DNA from: UBA946 sp031550725
GTDB lineage: Bacteria; Bacillota; Clostridia; Oscillospirales; Ruminococcaceae
Direction: 5' to 3'
Assembly: GCA_031550725.1 (NCBI GenBank)
Contig: JAVBOH010000005.1
Coordinates: forward strand, 1-64,000
Length of the DNA stretch: 64,000 nucleotides
The notes under the pieces are model-generated. The model was not told where the DNA came from. It searched no databases and saw only the letters and a list, made by a program, of their open reading frames with translations. Position 1 is the first letter of the stretch. Each line of letters begins with the position of its first letter. The translations under genes and the position numbers were made by a program. Positions 25,028-33,527 of this stretch are shown one piece after another.

Positions 25028-26563
25028 TCATAATAACGGAGCAAAAAGACGTATACAATCACGCAGTATTTTGTTTATTAAATTCATTTTTATTGAATCC
25101 TTTTGTATTATCAGCGACTTCTCAAATGTATCATCAAAATCTACCCATATATCTCTTAAAACATCAGCACCATATATCCAAACAGCATTTTCATAATGAT
25201 GAACAAGACTTCTGTAATCTAAATTAATCGTACCGACTATCGCATACTGGTCATCTGACAAAACTGTTTTTCCATGAATAAACCCATCAGTATACTCATA
25301 AATATGAACACCTGCTTCCATCAGTGCTGAATAAGCAGTACGTGTCATAACCTGTATTAATTTTTTATCTGGTACATGAGGAGTGATTATTCTAACATCA
25401 ACACCACGAATTGAAGCATTTTGCAAAGCTGTTGTCAAATCATAATCAATTATGAGATACGGAGTGGTTATATAAACATAATATTGTGCTTGATTAATTA
25501 TATTAAGAAAAACATTTTTGCCTACTGGTCTATGGTAAGCTGGCTCAGGACCGCTTCCAAAAGGAATGAAATATCCATTTGCATTATCATCAATCAAAGA
25601 TTCTGTGCAGGAAAGATAATTATTATATGCACTAATGGTTTTGGAATTAACATCCCAATTGATCATGAATAGCTTTAATAAACCACGAACAGCATCACCC
25701 TGCAAACGAATTCCTCCGTCTTTCCAATGACCAAACTTTTGAATTTCATTAATGTATTCATCAGCAAGGTTGATGCCTCCTGTATATCCAATTTTCCCAT
25801 CTACTACAAGAATTTTTCTATGATCACGATTATTATATATAGTTGATGCTTCTGGAGCAAGTTTTGAGAAACGATAACATTGAATACCCATCTCTCTAAG
25901 TTTTACATCATACTTTTCAGGCAATGTTGCCATACATCCAATATCATCAAACAACATTTTAACTTCAACACCAGATTTTACTTTTTCTTCAAGGATATTA
26001 AGCATAGAATCCCACATAACTCCAGGCTCTACAATAAAGTATTCGAGAAAAATAAACTTTTTTGCACTCTCAAGATCAATTAGTATCTGTTTCCACATTT
26101 CTTCACCGAGTGGATAATAAGTGGCAGCAGTGTTTTGAAACACCTCAGCATATGGATCATCACGAACAAGAGAAAGTGCTTTTCCAAAAGCAAGGCGATC
26201 ATCAGTTTTCAATGAATTTTGTGATGCTATATCCTTAGTGATACTAACTGTCACGTTTGATAAAATTTCTAAATGTCTGGTTTCTTTTCTTTTCATTTTA
26301 CGTTTATGAAGCAATGCAAAAATTAATGAACCAAAAGGAGGAAAAAGTAAAACTATACTAATCCATGGTATTTTAAATTCTGGATTCATATCATGATTTA
26401 CAATATAAAGGTACGTAAAAAAATTAGTAATAAAAGCTGCAACCCATAGAATTGGAGCATAATGTGCCAGAAAAGTAAAGAGAGCGATAATACCACATAT
26501 TTGTGCAATCATAATAATCAAGCATATAAAATATCTCGAAGATATGAATTTTAACTTCTTCAT
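25028..26563 (-). CDS. cls: Cardiolipin synthase (PLD family)
   Basis: 511 residues, usual length. Two N-terminal membrane segments (about 10-30 and 37-60) and a basic stretch (KRKMKRKE) are followed by two phospholipase-D HKD motifs, HRKILVVDGKIGYTGGINLAD and HGKTVLSDDQYAIVGTINLD. It joins two phosphatidylglycerol molecules to make cardiolipin at the membrane. Promoter box E immediately upstream places it in the proposed envelope regulon, which agrees with a role in membrane remodelling. Confidence 0.95.
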   Translation of the reverse strand: MKKLKFISSRYFICLIIMIAQICGIIALFTFLAHYAPILWVAAFITNFFTYLYIVNHDMNPEFKIPWISIVLLFPPFGSLIFALLHKRKMKRKETRHLEILSNVTVSITKDIASQNSLKTDDRLAFGKALSLVRDDPYAEVFQNTAATYYPLGEEMWKQILIDLESAKKFIFLEYFIVEPGVMWDSMLNILEEKVKSGVEVKMLFDDIGCMATLPEKYDVKLREMGIQCYRFSKLAPEASTIYNNRDHRKILVVDGKIGYTGGINLADEYINEIQKFGHWKDGGIRLQGDAVRGLLKLFMINWDVNSKTISAYNNYLSCTESLIDDNANGYFIPFGSGPEPAYHRPVGKNVFLNIINQAQYYVYITTPYLIIDYDLTTALQNASIRGVDVRIITPHVPDKKLIQVMTRTAYSALMEAGVHIYEYTDGFIHGKTVLSDDQYAIVGTINLDYRSLVHHYENAVWIYGADVLRDIWVDFDDTFEKSLIIQKDSIKMNLINKILRDCIRLFAPLL

Positions 26564-26596
26564 TTATTATTTTCTCCTGTTCTTGAAATTAGCATA

Positions 26597-26660
26597 AACA
26601 TAGATTATCATAATAGTGTTTGTGAAATGTTTGGGATTTGTTTGAGAATTATTAATTTGG
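26597..26660 (-). promoter_or_regulatory. Regulon promoter E: triple CAAAC box upstream of cls
   Basis: CAAAC units (plus-strand GTTTG at 26618, 26629 and 26640) are exactly 11 bp apart and flanked by AATTAATAATTCT. TATGTT (26597-26602) lies 15 nt from the last unit. Confidence 0.8.
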
Positions 26661-26685
26661 AAAAATAATTATAAATGAAAAACGT

Positions 26686-26718
26686 CCTCATTAACATCAA
26701 AAATTTCAGTTAATGAGG
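26686..26718 (-). terminator. Terminator after the second ABC operon
   Basis: CCTCATTAAC (26686-26695) and GTTAATGAGG (26709-26718) pair perfectly over 10 bp with a 13-nt A/T loop. It lies about 40 nt past the permease stop codon. Confidence 0.8.
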
Positions 26719-26760
26719 ATGCTATATTTTATATCAAGTGTACTGTAAATTTACTTAGAA

Positions 26761-27540
26761 TTATAGTGGTAAATCCTTTTTACAGAATACAACACTTCCG
26801 ACAACATATGCTGCCAAAGCGATTGCTAGAGGATAAATCATTTGTGCTATCCACTCGTTTCCACCAAAAATTACAGATTCATAATCATAAAATGAGCATA
26901 TTGTAAGATATTTGAATTTATCAAGTCCACCAACACCAAGATTACCAAACATAGCAAGCATATTAGTAAGAATTGATACACCTACGAATGTTCCACTAAG
27001 TCCCATTGTGTGCTTTGATGCATTGCAAATTCCTGAAAAAGCAAAGCATACTCCAGCTAAACCTATACAAACCATTAATGCTGACAAGTTTATTTTTATA
27101 ATCATGTCATTTGATAAATCACCAATAAGCTGTGGATATCCGAGTGTTGCAAAGTCAAGCGGCATAACTGTATTAACGATTATATGTCCCACTGTTAAAA
27201 TTGCAAACATTAAAACAAGTGAGCCAATAAGGAAAACGGCTTGTGTTAATGCAATTTTTGAACGCTTTGTTGGTGTTGATAAAACATATGCCATTGAGCC
27301 TCTGTCAACTTGACTTGAGATAAGTTTATTTGCTGTAACTAATACATAAATACCTGGAAGAATTGTTGTCATCATACCGTAGAAGATTACAAAAAGTAGT
27401 CCTTGTGTCATTTCAAGTGCTGCAAATTGAATACATAAAATTGTCATAACAGCAGTAATTGCTGTCCATATAACCCAATTGTATTTTATTGTTTGTTTTA
27501 ATAAGGATAGACTAAGCATCGATTTTTTCCTCCTTGACAC
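26761..27540 (-). CDS. ABC-2 family permease
   Basis: 259 residues with six hydrophobic segments (about 20-40, 50-70, 105-127, 145-170, 178-200 and 233-252). The cytosolic loop SSQVDRGSMAYVLSTPTKRSKIALTQ between helices 2 and 3 is the typical ABC-2 coupling region seen in Clostridial drug or peptide exporters. It overlaps the upstream ATPase gene by 29 nt. Substrate unknown. Confidence 0.85.
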   Translation of the reverse strand: MSRRKKSMLSLSLLKQTIKYNWVIWTAITAVMTILCIQFAALEMTQGLLFVIFYGMMTTILPGIYVLVTANKLISSQVDRGSMAYVLSTPTKRSKIALTQAVFLIGSLVLMFAILTVGHIIVNTVMPLDFATLGYPQLIGDLSNDMIIKINLSALMVCIGLAGVCFAFSGICNASKHTMGLSGTFVGVSILTNMLAMFGNLGVGGLDKFKYLTICSFYDYESVIFGGNEWIAQMIYPLAIALAAYVVGSVVFCKKDLPL

Positions 27541-28423
27541 TGATAATATTATTATAGTACCATTCTAATGAATATGGCTCGTAATTTATATAACGAACAT
27601 TATATTTTGATAATACTGAAAAAAGATGATTGATTTCTATATTATCAATTGTAATAGAAACGTGCTTTTGCTTAGGATTTTGTTTAACTATATTGAAACC
27701 AGCAGAAATAAATTCATCAAACTCTGCTTTATTTTCAAAACCAATTCGATATTGCTTACTCATATTTATGTTATACTGCTTTCTATCAACAAGCTCTATA
27801 TATTTACCATTATGTATGAAAACAACTTTATCACAAACTGCCTCGAGTTCTTTAAAAATATGACTGCTGATGAAAACAGTTTTACCCTCATTTTTTTGCT
27901 CTAAAATCAAATTAATTAGTACATCACGCATCATTGGATCAAGTCCTGTTGATGGCTCATCAAGTATTAATATCTGTGGTTTTGACATAAATGCAGTAAC
28001 TAAAGCCATTTTTTGTTTCATACCTTTACTCATGCGTTTTAATGAAACTTGTGTATCTATTTTAAATAAATCAATTAGGCGATCCATATATGAAAAATCA
28101 GTTATTCCAAGAAAATCAGCTTGAATTTTTAGAAATGTTGAGCCAGTACCTACATCAGGAAACTCAATCTGACCAGGAACATAACCTACTAATTTTTTTA
28201 TTTCGCAAGCCTTATTCCAACTATCATATCCAGCAATAGTAATCTTGCCGTTATCAGGTTTCAAAAAACCCATCATGTTTCGGATAGTAGTAGTTTTGCC
28301 ACTTCCATTTGTGCCAACAAGTCCTAATACTTCACCTTTATTAATAGAAAAGTTAAAATCAAAAACACCTTTTCCATTGCCATAATCTTTAGTTAAATTT
28401 TGTATTTTAATGATTTCGTCCAT
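27512..28423 (-). CDS. ABC transporter ATPase, CcmA-like
   Basis: 303 residues. Walker A is GLVGTNGSGKTT, the signature is KRMSKGMKQKMALVTAF and Walker B is ILILDEPSTGLDPMM. The C-terminal extension has a domain ending YSLEWYYNNIISVKEEKIDA. It overlaps the upstream ATPase by 17 nt and the downstream permease by 29 nt, so the three genes form one translationally coupled operon. Two different ATPases for one permease suggest a heterodimeric motor. Confidence 0.92.
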   Translation of the reverse strand: MDEIIKIQNLTKDYGNGKGVFDFNFSINKGEVLGLVGTNGSGKTTTIRNMMGFLKPDNGKITIAGYDSWNKACEIKKLVGYVPGQIEFPDVGTGSTFLKIQADFLGITDFSYMDRLIDLFKIDTQVSLKRMSKGMKQKMALVTAFMSKPQILILDEPSTGLDPMMRDVLINLILEQKNEGKTVFISSHIFKELEAVCDKVVFIHNGKYIELVDRKQYNINMSKQYRIGFENKAEFDEFISAGFNIVKQNPKQKHVSITIDNIEINHLFSVLSKYNVRYINYEPYSLEWYYNNIISVKEEKIDA

Positions 28424-29366
28424 TTTTTATCCCTCCGAAAGCCTTATCATTTTTATAGAAATGCATAAAATAATCTTCAAGTGATACAGGATGTTCTTCA
28501 TAATATGAAATATCATATTTTTGCATAACAGATAAAAACTCGTTTGTTTTTGCATCTTCCATAAAAATTGATGTCATACGATCCTTTGCATTTTTATTTA
28601 CAAACTCGAATTTTTCTGATAAAAAGCTGTTGTAATCATTTTGCTCTTTAAATGCTATATCAACAGTTTTTCTTAAACCATGCTTAACTTCAGCTGCATC
28701 AAGAATTGAAACAATTTTCCCATCCTTAATTATTTGAATTCTGTCACATAATGCTTCAACCTCTGAAAAAATATGGCTTGATAAAAGAACTGTTTTTCCT
28801 CTAGCTTTTTCTTCACGAATAAAATCAATAAAAACTTCCTGCATCATAGGATCAAGTCCACTTGTTGGTTCATCTAAAAGTAAAATCTGAGGATCATTCA
28901 TAAAAGCAGTAATAACTGCGAGTTTTCGTTTTTCACCAATGCTCATTCGTTTTACTTTCATATCTAGTTCGACTGGAAAAAGATTGATAAGCTTTTGCAG
29001 CCGTTCATCATTTTTACTTTTTCGTAAACCTTGCATCATAGCGATAAAGCCATTGCCATCTAACCCTTCTGGTATTGATACTTCGCCAGGAAGATACCCA
29101 ACATCTTCAAGTATTCGGCTATATCCCTGTCTGCACACCATTCCACTAATTCTAGCAGTTCCACTATCAGGTTTGGTAAAACCCATTAAATGTCGCATAG
29201 TTGTAGATTTTCCAGCACCATTTGGTCCTAAAAAACCTAATGTTTCACCTTTCTTTACATTTAATGAAACATCATATATGCCTCTACCATCAGTATGTAG
29301 CAGTTGGCGTAGCGGTGATATAACGGCACGTAGTGCCATGCAATTAACAGGCCTAACACCTAACAC
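28407..29366 (-). CDS. ABC transporter ATPase with a replaced N-terminus
   Basis: The native sequence starts at about DGRGIYDVSLNVKKGE and has Walker A GFLGPNGAGKST, signature KRMSIGEKRKLAVITAF and Walker B ILLLDEPTSGLDPMM, with extension ending LEDYFMHFYKND. Alignment with the downstream paralogue shows that about 14 N-terminal residues (the first strand and A-loop region) are missing. The preceding codons are antisense to a resolvase fragment (29299-29403), so the native start and promoter have been lost. A GTG at 29366 or ATG at 29339 gives an open frame, but whether active protein is made is doubtful. Confidence 0.8.
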   Translation of the reverse strand: MLGVRPVNCMALRAVISPLRQLLHTDGRGIYDVSLNVKKGETLGFLGPNGAGKSTTMRHLMGFTKPDSGTARISGMVCRQGYSRILEDVGYLPGEVSIPEGLDGNGFIAMMQGLRKSKNDERLQKLINLFPVELDMKVKRMSIGEKRKLAVITAFMNDPQILLLDEPTSGLDPMMQEVFIDFIREEKARGKTVLLSSHIFSEVEALCDRIQIIKDGKIVSILDAAEVKHGLRKTVDIAFKEQNDYNSFLSEKFEFVNKNAKDRMTSIFMEDAKTNEFLSVMQKYDISYYEEHPVSLEDYFMHFYKNDKAFGGIKNGRNH

Positions 29367-29403
29367 GTTTTATAGACTTGATGATTTTGGCAACTGCTTA
29401 TAA
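29299..29403 (+). pseudogene. C-terminal HTH fragment of a small serine resolvase
   Basis: The frame reads SSWRSGDITARSAMQLTG then LTPNTFYRLDDF, the typical C-terminal helix-turn-helix of resolvase/invertase proteins. It stops at 29403 and is followed directly by a terminator. The catalytic domain is absent, and upstream sequence passes straight into the ABC ATPase gene on the other strand. It marks the boundary of an inserted element. Confidence 0.8.
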
Positions 29404-29409
29404 TGCGGA

Positions 29410-29439
29410 AAAGGGGTACTATTTATTTAGTACCCCTTT
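29410..29439 (+). terminator. Terminator after the resolvase fragment
   Basis: AAAGGGGTAC and GTACCCCTTT pair perfectly over 10 bp with a 10-nt loop; the right arm ends in a T-rich run. Confidence 0.85.
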
Positions 29440-29469
29440 ATTTGTTGTAAGACCACATGTTTAAATATT

Positions 29470-29505
29470 TTGAGAGACAACTCTAATTAATCTTGAGGGA
29501 CAACT
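29470..29505. repeat. Two direct repeats of TTGAGRGACAACT
   Basis: Copies at 29470-29482 and 29493-29505 differ at one base and start 23 bp apart. Repeats of this kind occur in transposon ends and recombinase binding sites. The rest of 29404-29590 holds no gene. Confidence 0.5.
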
Positions 29506-29590
29506 GTTATATCTATAATATATTATTTTCATTAAATAGTAACTTAACCCTACATTCTATTTGATACTATATAGATTGTGGGGTGTGATA

Positions 29591-29956
29591 ATGGTATTGG
29601 ATTTGGATGCATATACCTTTGGAATTGAGATTGAATTTTCTAATATAAATCGAGCAACAGCAGCATCGATTATAGCTGCAACATTGGATGTTACAACGAT
29701 TAATTATGTTAGTGGCACGTATTATACCCATGAAGTTACCGCCAATGATGGGCGTATATGGCGTGTTATGCATGACAGGAGTATTGTACCTATTGGATAT
29801 AATAACCAAGAGTACAGGTGTGAATTGGTTACGCCAATTTTGCGTTATACGGCCGATATAGATACATTGCAACAGATAGTACGTGACTTACGTAATAATG
29901 GCGCAAAGGTTAATAGCTCTTGCGGTTGCCATGTGCACGTTGGTGCTGATGGGCAT
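29591..29956 (+). pseudogene. Amidoligase family protein, 3' truncated
   Basis: About 122 native residues from ATG 29591 (GGGG 8-11 nt upstream). It begins YTFGIEIEFSNINRATAASI and continues with WRVMHDRSIV, CELVTPILRYTADIDTL and CGCHVHVGADGH. These are the N-terminal glutamine-synthetase-like strands and metal-binding residues (E-E-F, H-V-H) of the Amidoligase_2 family, proteins of about 300 residues carried by conjugative elements. The gene stops at GADGH, where it is joined head-on to a recombinase fragment. It is incomplete and presumably inactive. Confidence 0.8.
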
Positions 29957-30110
29957 TGTCTGTCTTACCTGTCTTAGCATGATCTATGTATTCGCCTACC
30001 AGTTCGTATTCTTCACGTTCTGCAAATTCTGTGCAGACTCTACGCTGACCTTCGATTGATTGTTCTGTTTGATTGTCGGAACTGTAACGTAAATATAATA
30101 CTGCTTTCAT
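29957..30110 (-). pseudogene. N-terminal fragment of a large serine recombinase
   Basis: From ATG 30110 (GAGGTGATACC upstream) the frame reads MKAVLYLRYSSDNQTEQSIE to HAKTGKTDN, which includes the nucleophile serine of RYSSDNQ, and then enters antisense amidoligase sequence. It is homologous to residues 1-52 of the complete recombinase at 34918-36447 but clearly divergent, so it came from a different element. The rest of the gene has been deleted. Confidence 0.85.
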
Positions 30111-30150
30111 GGTATCACCTCTATTTTATTGATGTGAAATATTTACTATA

Positions 30151-30753
30151 TTATTTTTTATTTTTAATTAATTTTTCAAATGCAATGGATGTTACAATTG
30201 ATTCTGTGATTGGTAAATTTTTATAATACTCACCTATGAAACTATATTGACTTTCAAAAACAGATAAAATTAATAAAATTAATCTTATAATATTACACGC
30301 TATACTAATATTGTAAAAAGATTTAACAAAAAATTCTTGAGTTGTTTCTGATAAAGCCATAGCAATAATTGTATTGTTATTCTTACGTATGTTTTTAAAA
30401 TGAATTTCGTATATATAACTTAAAACAAAAAAAGAAGTAATTCCAATGTATGAACTAATATAAATATTTTTAAAAACGATATTTGTTAAATGTGATAAAA
30501 ACACGGAGATATATGAAAGTATAATAACAATTAAAATCTGATGTAAAATAAAATCAAAAGTGTTATTAATATTAATCATTGTTATTATGGAAATTGTACA
30601 ATTATATAGTATATATATAATTAAAAATAATAAAACGCTAGTCAAATCATAGTCTAAAAAAAATATAGCAAATAAAAGATATATAGACATGAGTAAACAT
30701 AAAATTCTAGTAAGTAGAATATGTTTCTTTATAAATTCAAGTAACTTTTGCAT
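30151..30753 (-). CDS. Integral membrane protein of unknown function
   Basis: 200 residues with about five or six hydrophobic segments (10-30, 35-56, 65-88, 98-115 and 145-165). The C-terminus ends in ITESIVTSIAFEKLIKNKK. No family is recognised, and composition is extremely rich in I, L, F and N, typical of mobile cargo in AT-rich genomes. A good AAGGTGG Shine-Dalgarno precedes the ATG. It is first in a run of four minus-strand accessory genes bounded by mobile debris on both sides. Confidence 0.55.
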   Translation of the reverse strand: MQKLLEFIKKHILLTRILCLLMSIYLLFAIFFLDYDLTSVLLFLIIYILYNCTISIITMININNTFDFILHQILIVIILSYISVFLSHLTNIVFKNIYISSYIGITSFFVLSYIYEIHFKNIRKNNNTIIAMALSETTQEFFVKSFYNISIACNIIRLILLILSVFESQYSFIGEYYKNLPITESIVTSIAFEKLIKNKK

Positions 30754-30861
30754 TATAACACCACCTTATATTAAAATTTTTATATGAATAATACCAATCA
30801 CAAATTTATATAATAAAGTTAGTATTACTCTAAACAAATAATGAAATAACTATGCTTAAAC

Positions 30862-31638
30862 CTATTGAAATAACTTTGTATCTACTATAGCAATTGCAGA
30901 ATTACCATAACTGTATTCAGTTCGGTTAATTTCTATTTTAAGTTTTACTGTATCTTCAAGACTAAAATCAAATTGTATTGGAAGTGTTCCAGTAGTTATA
31001 TCAGTTATCACTTCCATTTGATTATCATCTGAATAAAAATATACCGAGTAAACATCCCTACTATCCCTATTATCATAAGGAATGGCGATAGTACCTTCAA
31101 TACTTTTATATTTTTTATTTAAATACCACTCAACATTAATTGTGTTAACTCCTTTGCTATAATATGCCGAATTAGCAGATGCAATAATTGCGTTTTCGTA
31201 TATATCACCAGTTGATATTTTTATATTACTCGTATATTCAAAATCGCCGGTTGCGTGTTTTTCTAAACTTAACCAATCTAATTTATTTAAGTAAATATAA
31301 TTTGAAGCATTTATGCCTTGAGATGTATTGATATTATCTACTGTACTAACGCTTGGATTAATCTGTATGCTCTTGGCATCTTCATAACCTTCATCATAAC
31401 CATCTTTTTTACCTTTGTTATATTCATTAGTAAGTTTCTGTTCAATATCTTGAATAGCGCTTTTTTGTCCGGCTTCATATCCGATTGAATATTTTTCTTG
31501 AAGATCTTCTTTCATATTATTCGCTTCTTGTTGTCGTCCACCTGACACGCCAATAAATGCTGCAGAAACAGTTGCCACTAAACCAATAATTGCAACTATG
31601 ATTGATGTGATGTTTTTACCATTAGACGTTCTACTCAT
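30862..31638 (-). CDS. Membrane-anchored protein with an NPCBM-like domain
   Basis: 258 residues from ATG 31638 (AAGGGG 8 nt upstream; the GTG at 31647 abuts it). One N-terminal membrane segment (about 11-32, SIIVAIIGLVATVSAAFIGV) is followed by a charged helix with YNKGKKDGYDEGYEDAKS and a beta-rich C-terminal domain (about 110-258: YLNKLDWLSLEKH, YYSKGVNTINVEWYLNKKYKSIEG). The beta domain resembles the NPCBM/NEW2 carbohydrate-binding module, normally found on secreted glycosidases. Stand-alone anchored versions are known on phage and ICE cargo. Function unknown. Confidence 0.6.
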   Translation of the reverse strand: MSRTSNGKNITSIIVAIIGLVATVSAAFIGVSGGRQQEANNMKEDLQEKYSIGYEAGQKSAIQDIEQKLTNEYNKGKKDGYDEGYEDAKSIQINPSVSTVDNINTSQGINASNYIYLNKLDWLSLEKHATGDFEYTSNIKISTGDIYENAIIASANSAYYSKGVNTINVEWYLNKKYKSIEGTIAIPYDNRDSRDVYSVYFYSDDNQMEVITDITTGTLPIQFDFSLEDTVKLKIEINRTEYSYGNSAIAIVDTKLFQ

Positions 31639-31751
31639 CTTTAACACCCCTTATTGTACTTCCTAATAAACATTCACTTGTTTTATAAGGTTTATATGCT
31701 ATAATCAAATTACATTGTAATTGACAGGACCTTTTTATATTTTACAGTCAA

Positions 31752-32624
31752 CTATAATTTCAATAATTCTTTTTTCTTTGCGTCATACTCATCTTGCGTA
31801 ATTGCACCATCATCTAAAAGATGTTTATATTTTGATATTTCGTCTGCCACTGAAGGTAGTGCTGGTGTAGGTTCTGTTTGTGTTTGTATTTGTGCTTTAT
31901 CACTTTTAGCTGTGATTGCTGTTAAGACGCCAATCATCTCTTTTGCTTGGCTTTGTGCCATCGTATACAGTAAGCTTGTTTTTGCAACAGATCCGTTTAT
32001 AAATTGAAATGTAATTTGTGGTTTATCAAGGTTATTTAGGTATAGTGTTACAGACAAATCAGAACACATACTTGTCATTGCTCTTTGTCCTGAAGCACCA
32101 ACTAACGCGCCTAATGCACCAAAAGCAAGACCACCTACAGCAGTTTGAAGTCCTCTACCCTTGACAACCGTGTCCCCGTCCTCTTTCATTTCAAAGTCGA
32201 GCAGGTCGGAATAATTGTACATAAAGCAATTGCCGTTTACATTGTTAGTAAGTATAAACCGCTTTTGCTCGTCTGCAACTAATAAAGAAAAAAGATTTGT
32301 TTTAATTTCTCTGTTTATGCTTAGGCTGTTGGTTGTTACAAATTCATTGATACTATTAGCTATATTTTGTGCTTTTTCTGCTTGCTTTGCGTAAAATTTG
32401 CTCAGCAATTTTGAAACTAACTTATAAAAAACAAACAACACAGCATATATACCAATAGCCAGTAGAATTCTAGCAAATACTTGGGAATTAGTTGGATAAT
32501 TGTTATATCCTCCAAAACTGCTAATTGAATACATATACACAAATCCAATTGCAAAAGCGAAATAAGTAATTGTCAATAATACAGCTATTACGACATTAAT
32601 TTTGTTTGTTTTTTTGTTTTCCAT
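31752..32624 (-). CDS. Two-TM protein with a C-terminal SHOCT domain
   Basis: 290 residues from MENKKTNKINVV (ATG 32624, AAAGGG 8 nt upstream). Two membrane helices (about 10-32 and 50-70) precede a PH-like or YdjO-type cytosolic region with FILTNNVNGNCFMYNYSDLLDFEM. A glycine/alanine-rich helix (GGLAFGALGALVGASG) follows, and a SHOCT motif DEISKYKHLLDDGAITQDEY then ends the protein. SHOCT domains mediate oligomerisation and are frequent in phage and mobile genes. It starts 5 nt past the stop of the upstream gene, so the two are cotranscribed. Confidence 0.75.
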   Translation of the reverse strand: MENKKTNKINVVIAVLLTITYFAFAIGFVYMYSISSFGGYNNYPTNSQVFARILLAIGIYAVLFVFYKLVSKLLSKFYAKQAEKAQNIANSINEFVTTNSLSINREIKTNLFSLLVADEQKRFILTNNVNGNCFMYNYSDLLDFEMKEDGDTVVKGRGLQTAVGGLAFGALGALVGASGQRAMTSMCSDLSVTLYLNNLDKPQITFQFINGSVAKTSLLYTMAQSQAKEMIGVLTAITAKSDKAQIQTQTEPTPALPSVADEISKYKHLLDDGAITQDEYDAKKKELLKL

Positions 32625-32629
32625 ATATG

Positions 32630-33115
32630 TCACCCTTTCGTATTAAGCAAATTTAATTTTTCGTTAAGATACTTGATGTTATTCTCTGTATATAATTTTC
32701 CTGTGTAATGTTTACTGCCTGTATTTCCACTCCAAAAAGTATTTGCGTTTAGAAACGCATTATTTATCGTTTTATCATATTTAAGGTAGCTGTTAGTTTT
32801 TGATTTATCTGTTTTCAATTTTTTCATTTTATTATATTGGTTTTCAAAGCTTCTATCAATAAAATTATTTACAGACTGCTCCATGTTTCTTAATAAATAA
32901 TTATAATCTTGTGTTGGAGATTTTCCTGTGAAAATTTTATATTTTTCAAATTCTTGTAAAGTTAAAAATAAATCAAATAAAAAATTTAATCGACCGAAGT
33001 AAACATCGGGTTTTATAGTATTGTTAACAAGTTTTGCACTTTCTTGGACTTGCTTTAACAACGTTTTAACTCGTTGCAACTCAATTTGACTTATTTTAGG
33101 TGTAAATATTGACAT
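32630..33115 (-). CDS. Helical protein of unknown function upstream of the SHOCT gene
   Basis: 161 residues from MSIFTPKISQIEL (ATG 33115, GGGGG upstream). It is mostly alpha-helical and polar, with LFDLFLTLQEFEKYKIFTG in the middle and a C-terminal FWSGNTGSKHYTGKLYTENN segment. It has no signal peptide, membrane helix or recognised domain. It is the first gene in the run that ends with the 200-residue membrane protein. The partnership with the SHOCT protein is inferred from spacing only. Confidence 0.55.
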   Translation of the reverse strand: MSIFTPKISQIELQRVKTLLKQVQESAKLVNNTIKPDVYFGRLNFLFDLFLTLQEFEKYKIFTGKSPTQDYNYLLRNMEQSVNNFIDRSFENQYNKMKKLKTDKSKTNSYLKYDKTINNAFLNANTFWSGNTGSKHYTGKLYTENNIKYLNEKLNLLNTKG

Positions 33116-33311
33116 TGTTAGTACCCCCTTTTTTGTGGTGATGTTTAAATAATACACCCAAACGCCCTACAATGTCAACCGATTTTAGACTAATTCGCCA
33201 TTTTGTAGAAAAACAGTGCTATATTTTATACACAAATTTACACGTTAAACGGATTTAAGCATGTTAATGAAAGTGACCGAAGCCACTTACATTAAAATAA
33301 TTATATCAAAC

Positions 33312-33463
33312 CTACTCGGGCAAACAGCTTTTACAAGGTGTAAAATGTAAATTGACAGCTTGCTCGACAGTCAGCTCTGATACCTCTGCTCCACGAATGT
33401 GATAACAATTTGCTTTGTGATATTTCTTGCCTGTTTGGGTTACATAGTAACCGTCAAATAATC
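33312..33463 (-). pseudogene. C-terminal YHxxxC...CxxC domain fragment
   Basis: An open frame without a start reads YYVTQTGKKYHKANCYHI then ELTVEQAVNLHFTPCKSC and stops at 33312. The spacing Y-H-x3-C ... C-x2-C matches the small Ada-like metal-binding tail found at the C-terminus of many Firmicutes nucleases and MBL-fold proteins. The upstream part of the gene is gone, cut at about 33464 by the IS66-type sequence. It is a non-functional remnant. Confidence 0.65.
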
Positions 33464-33527
33464 AGTGACCTACTCAATAAAGAAAATCCATGATATAATA
33501 AGAAAAAATATCATGGAGGTAGAAAAA

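Noticed and set aside
28939..29298. Plus-strand open frame leading into the resolvase fragment
   Set aside because: Only codons after about 29299 resemble a resolvase; the upstream part is antisense to the ABC ATPase Walker region and is not native.
30862..31638. Classification of the anchored protein as a secreted glycosidase
   Set aside because: Only the NPCBM-like module is present; no catalytic domain with paired acidic residues exists in the 258 residues.
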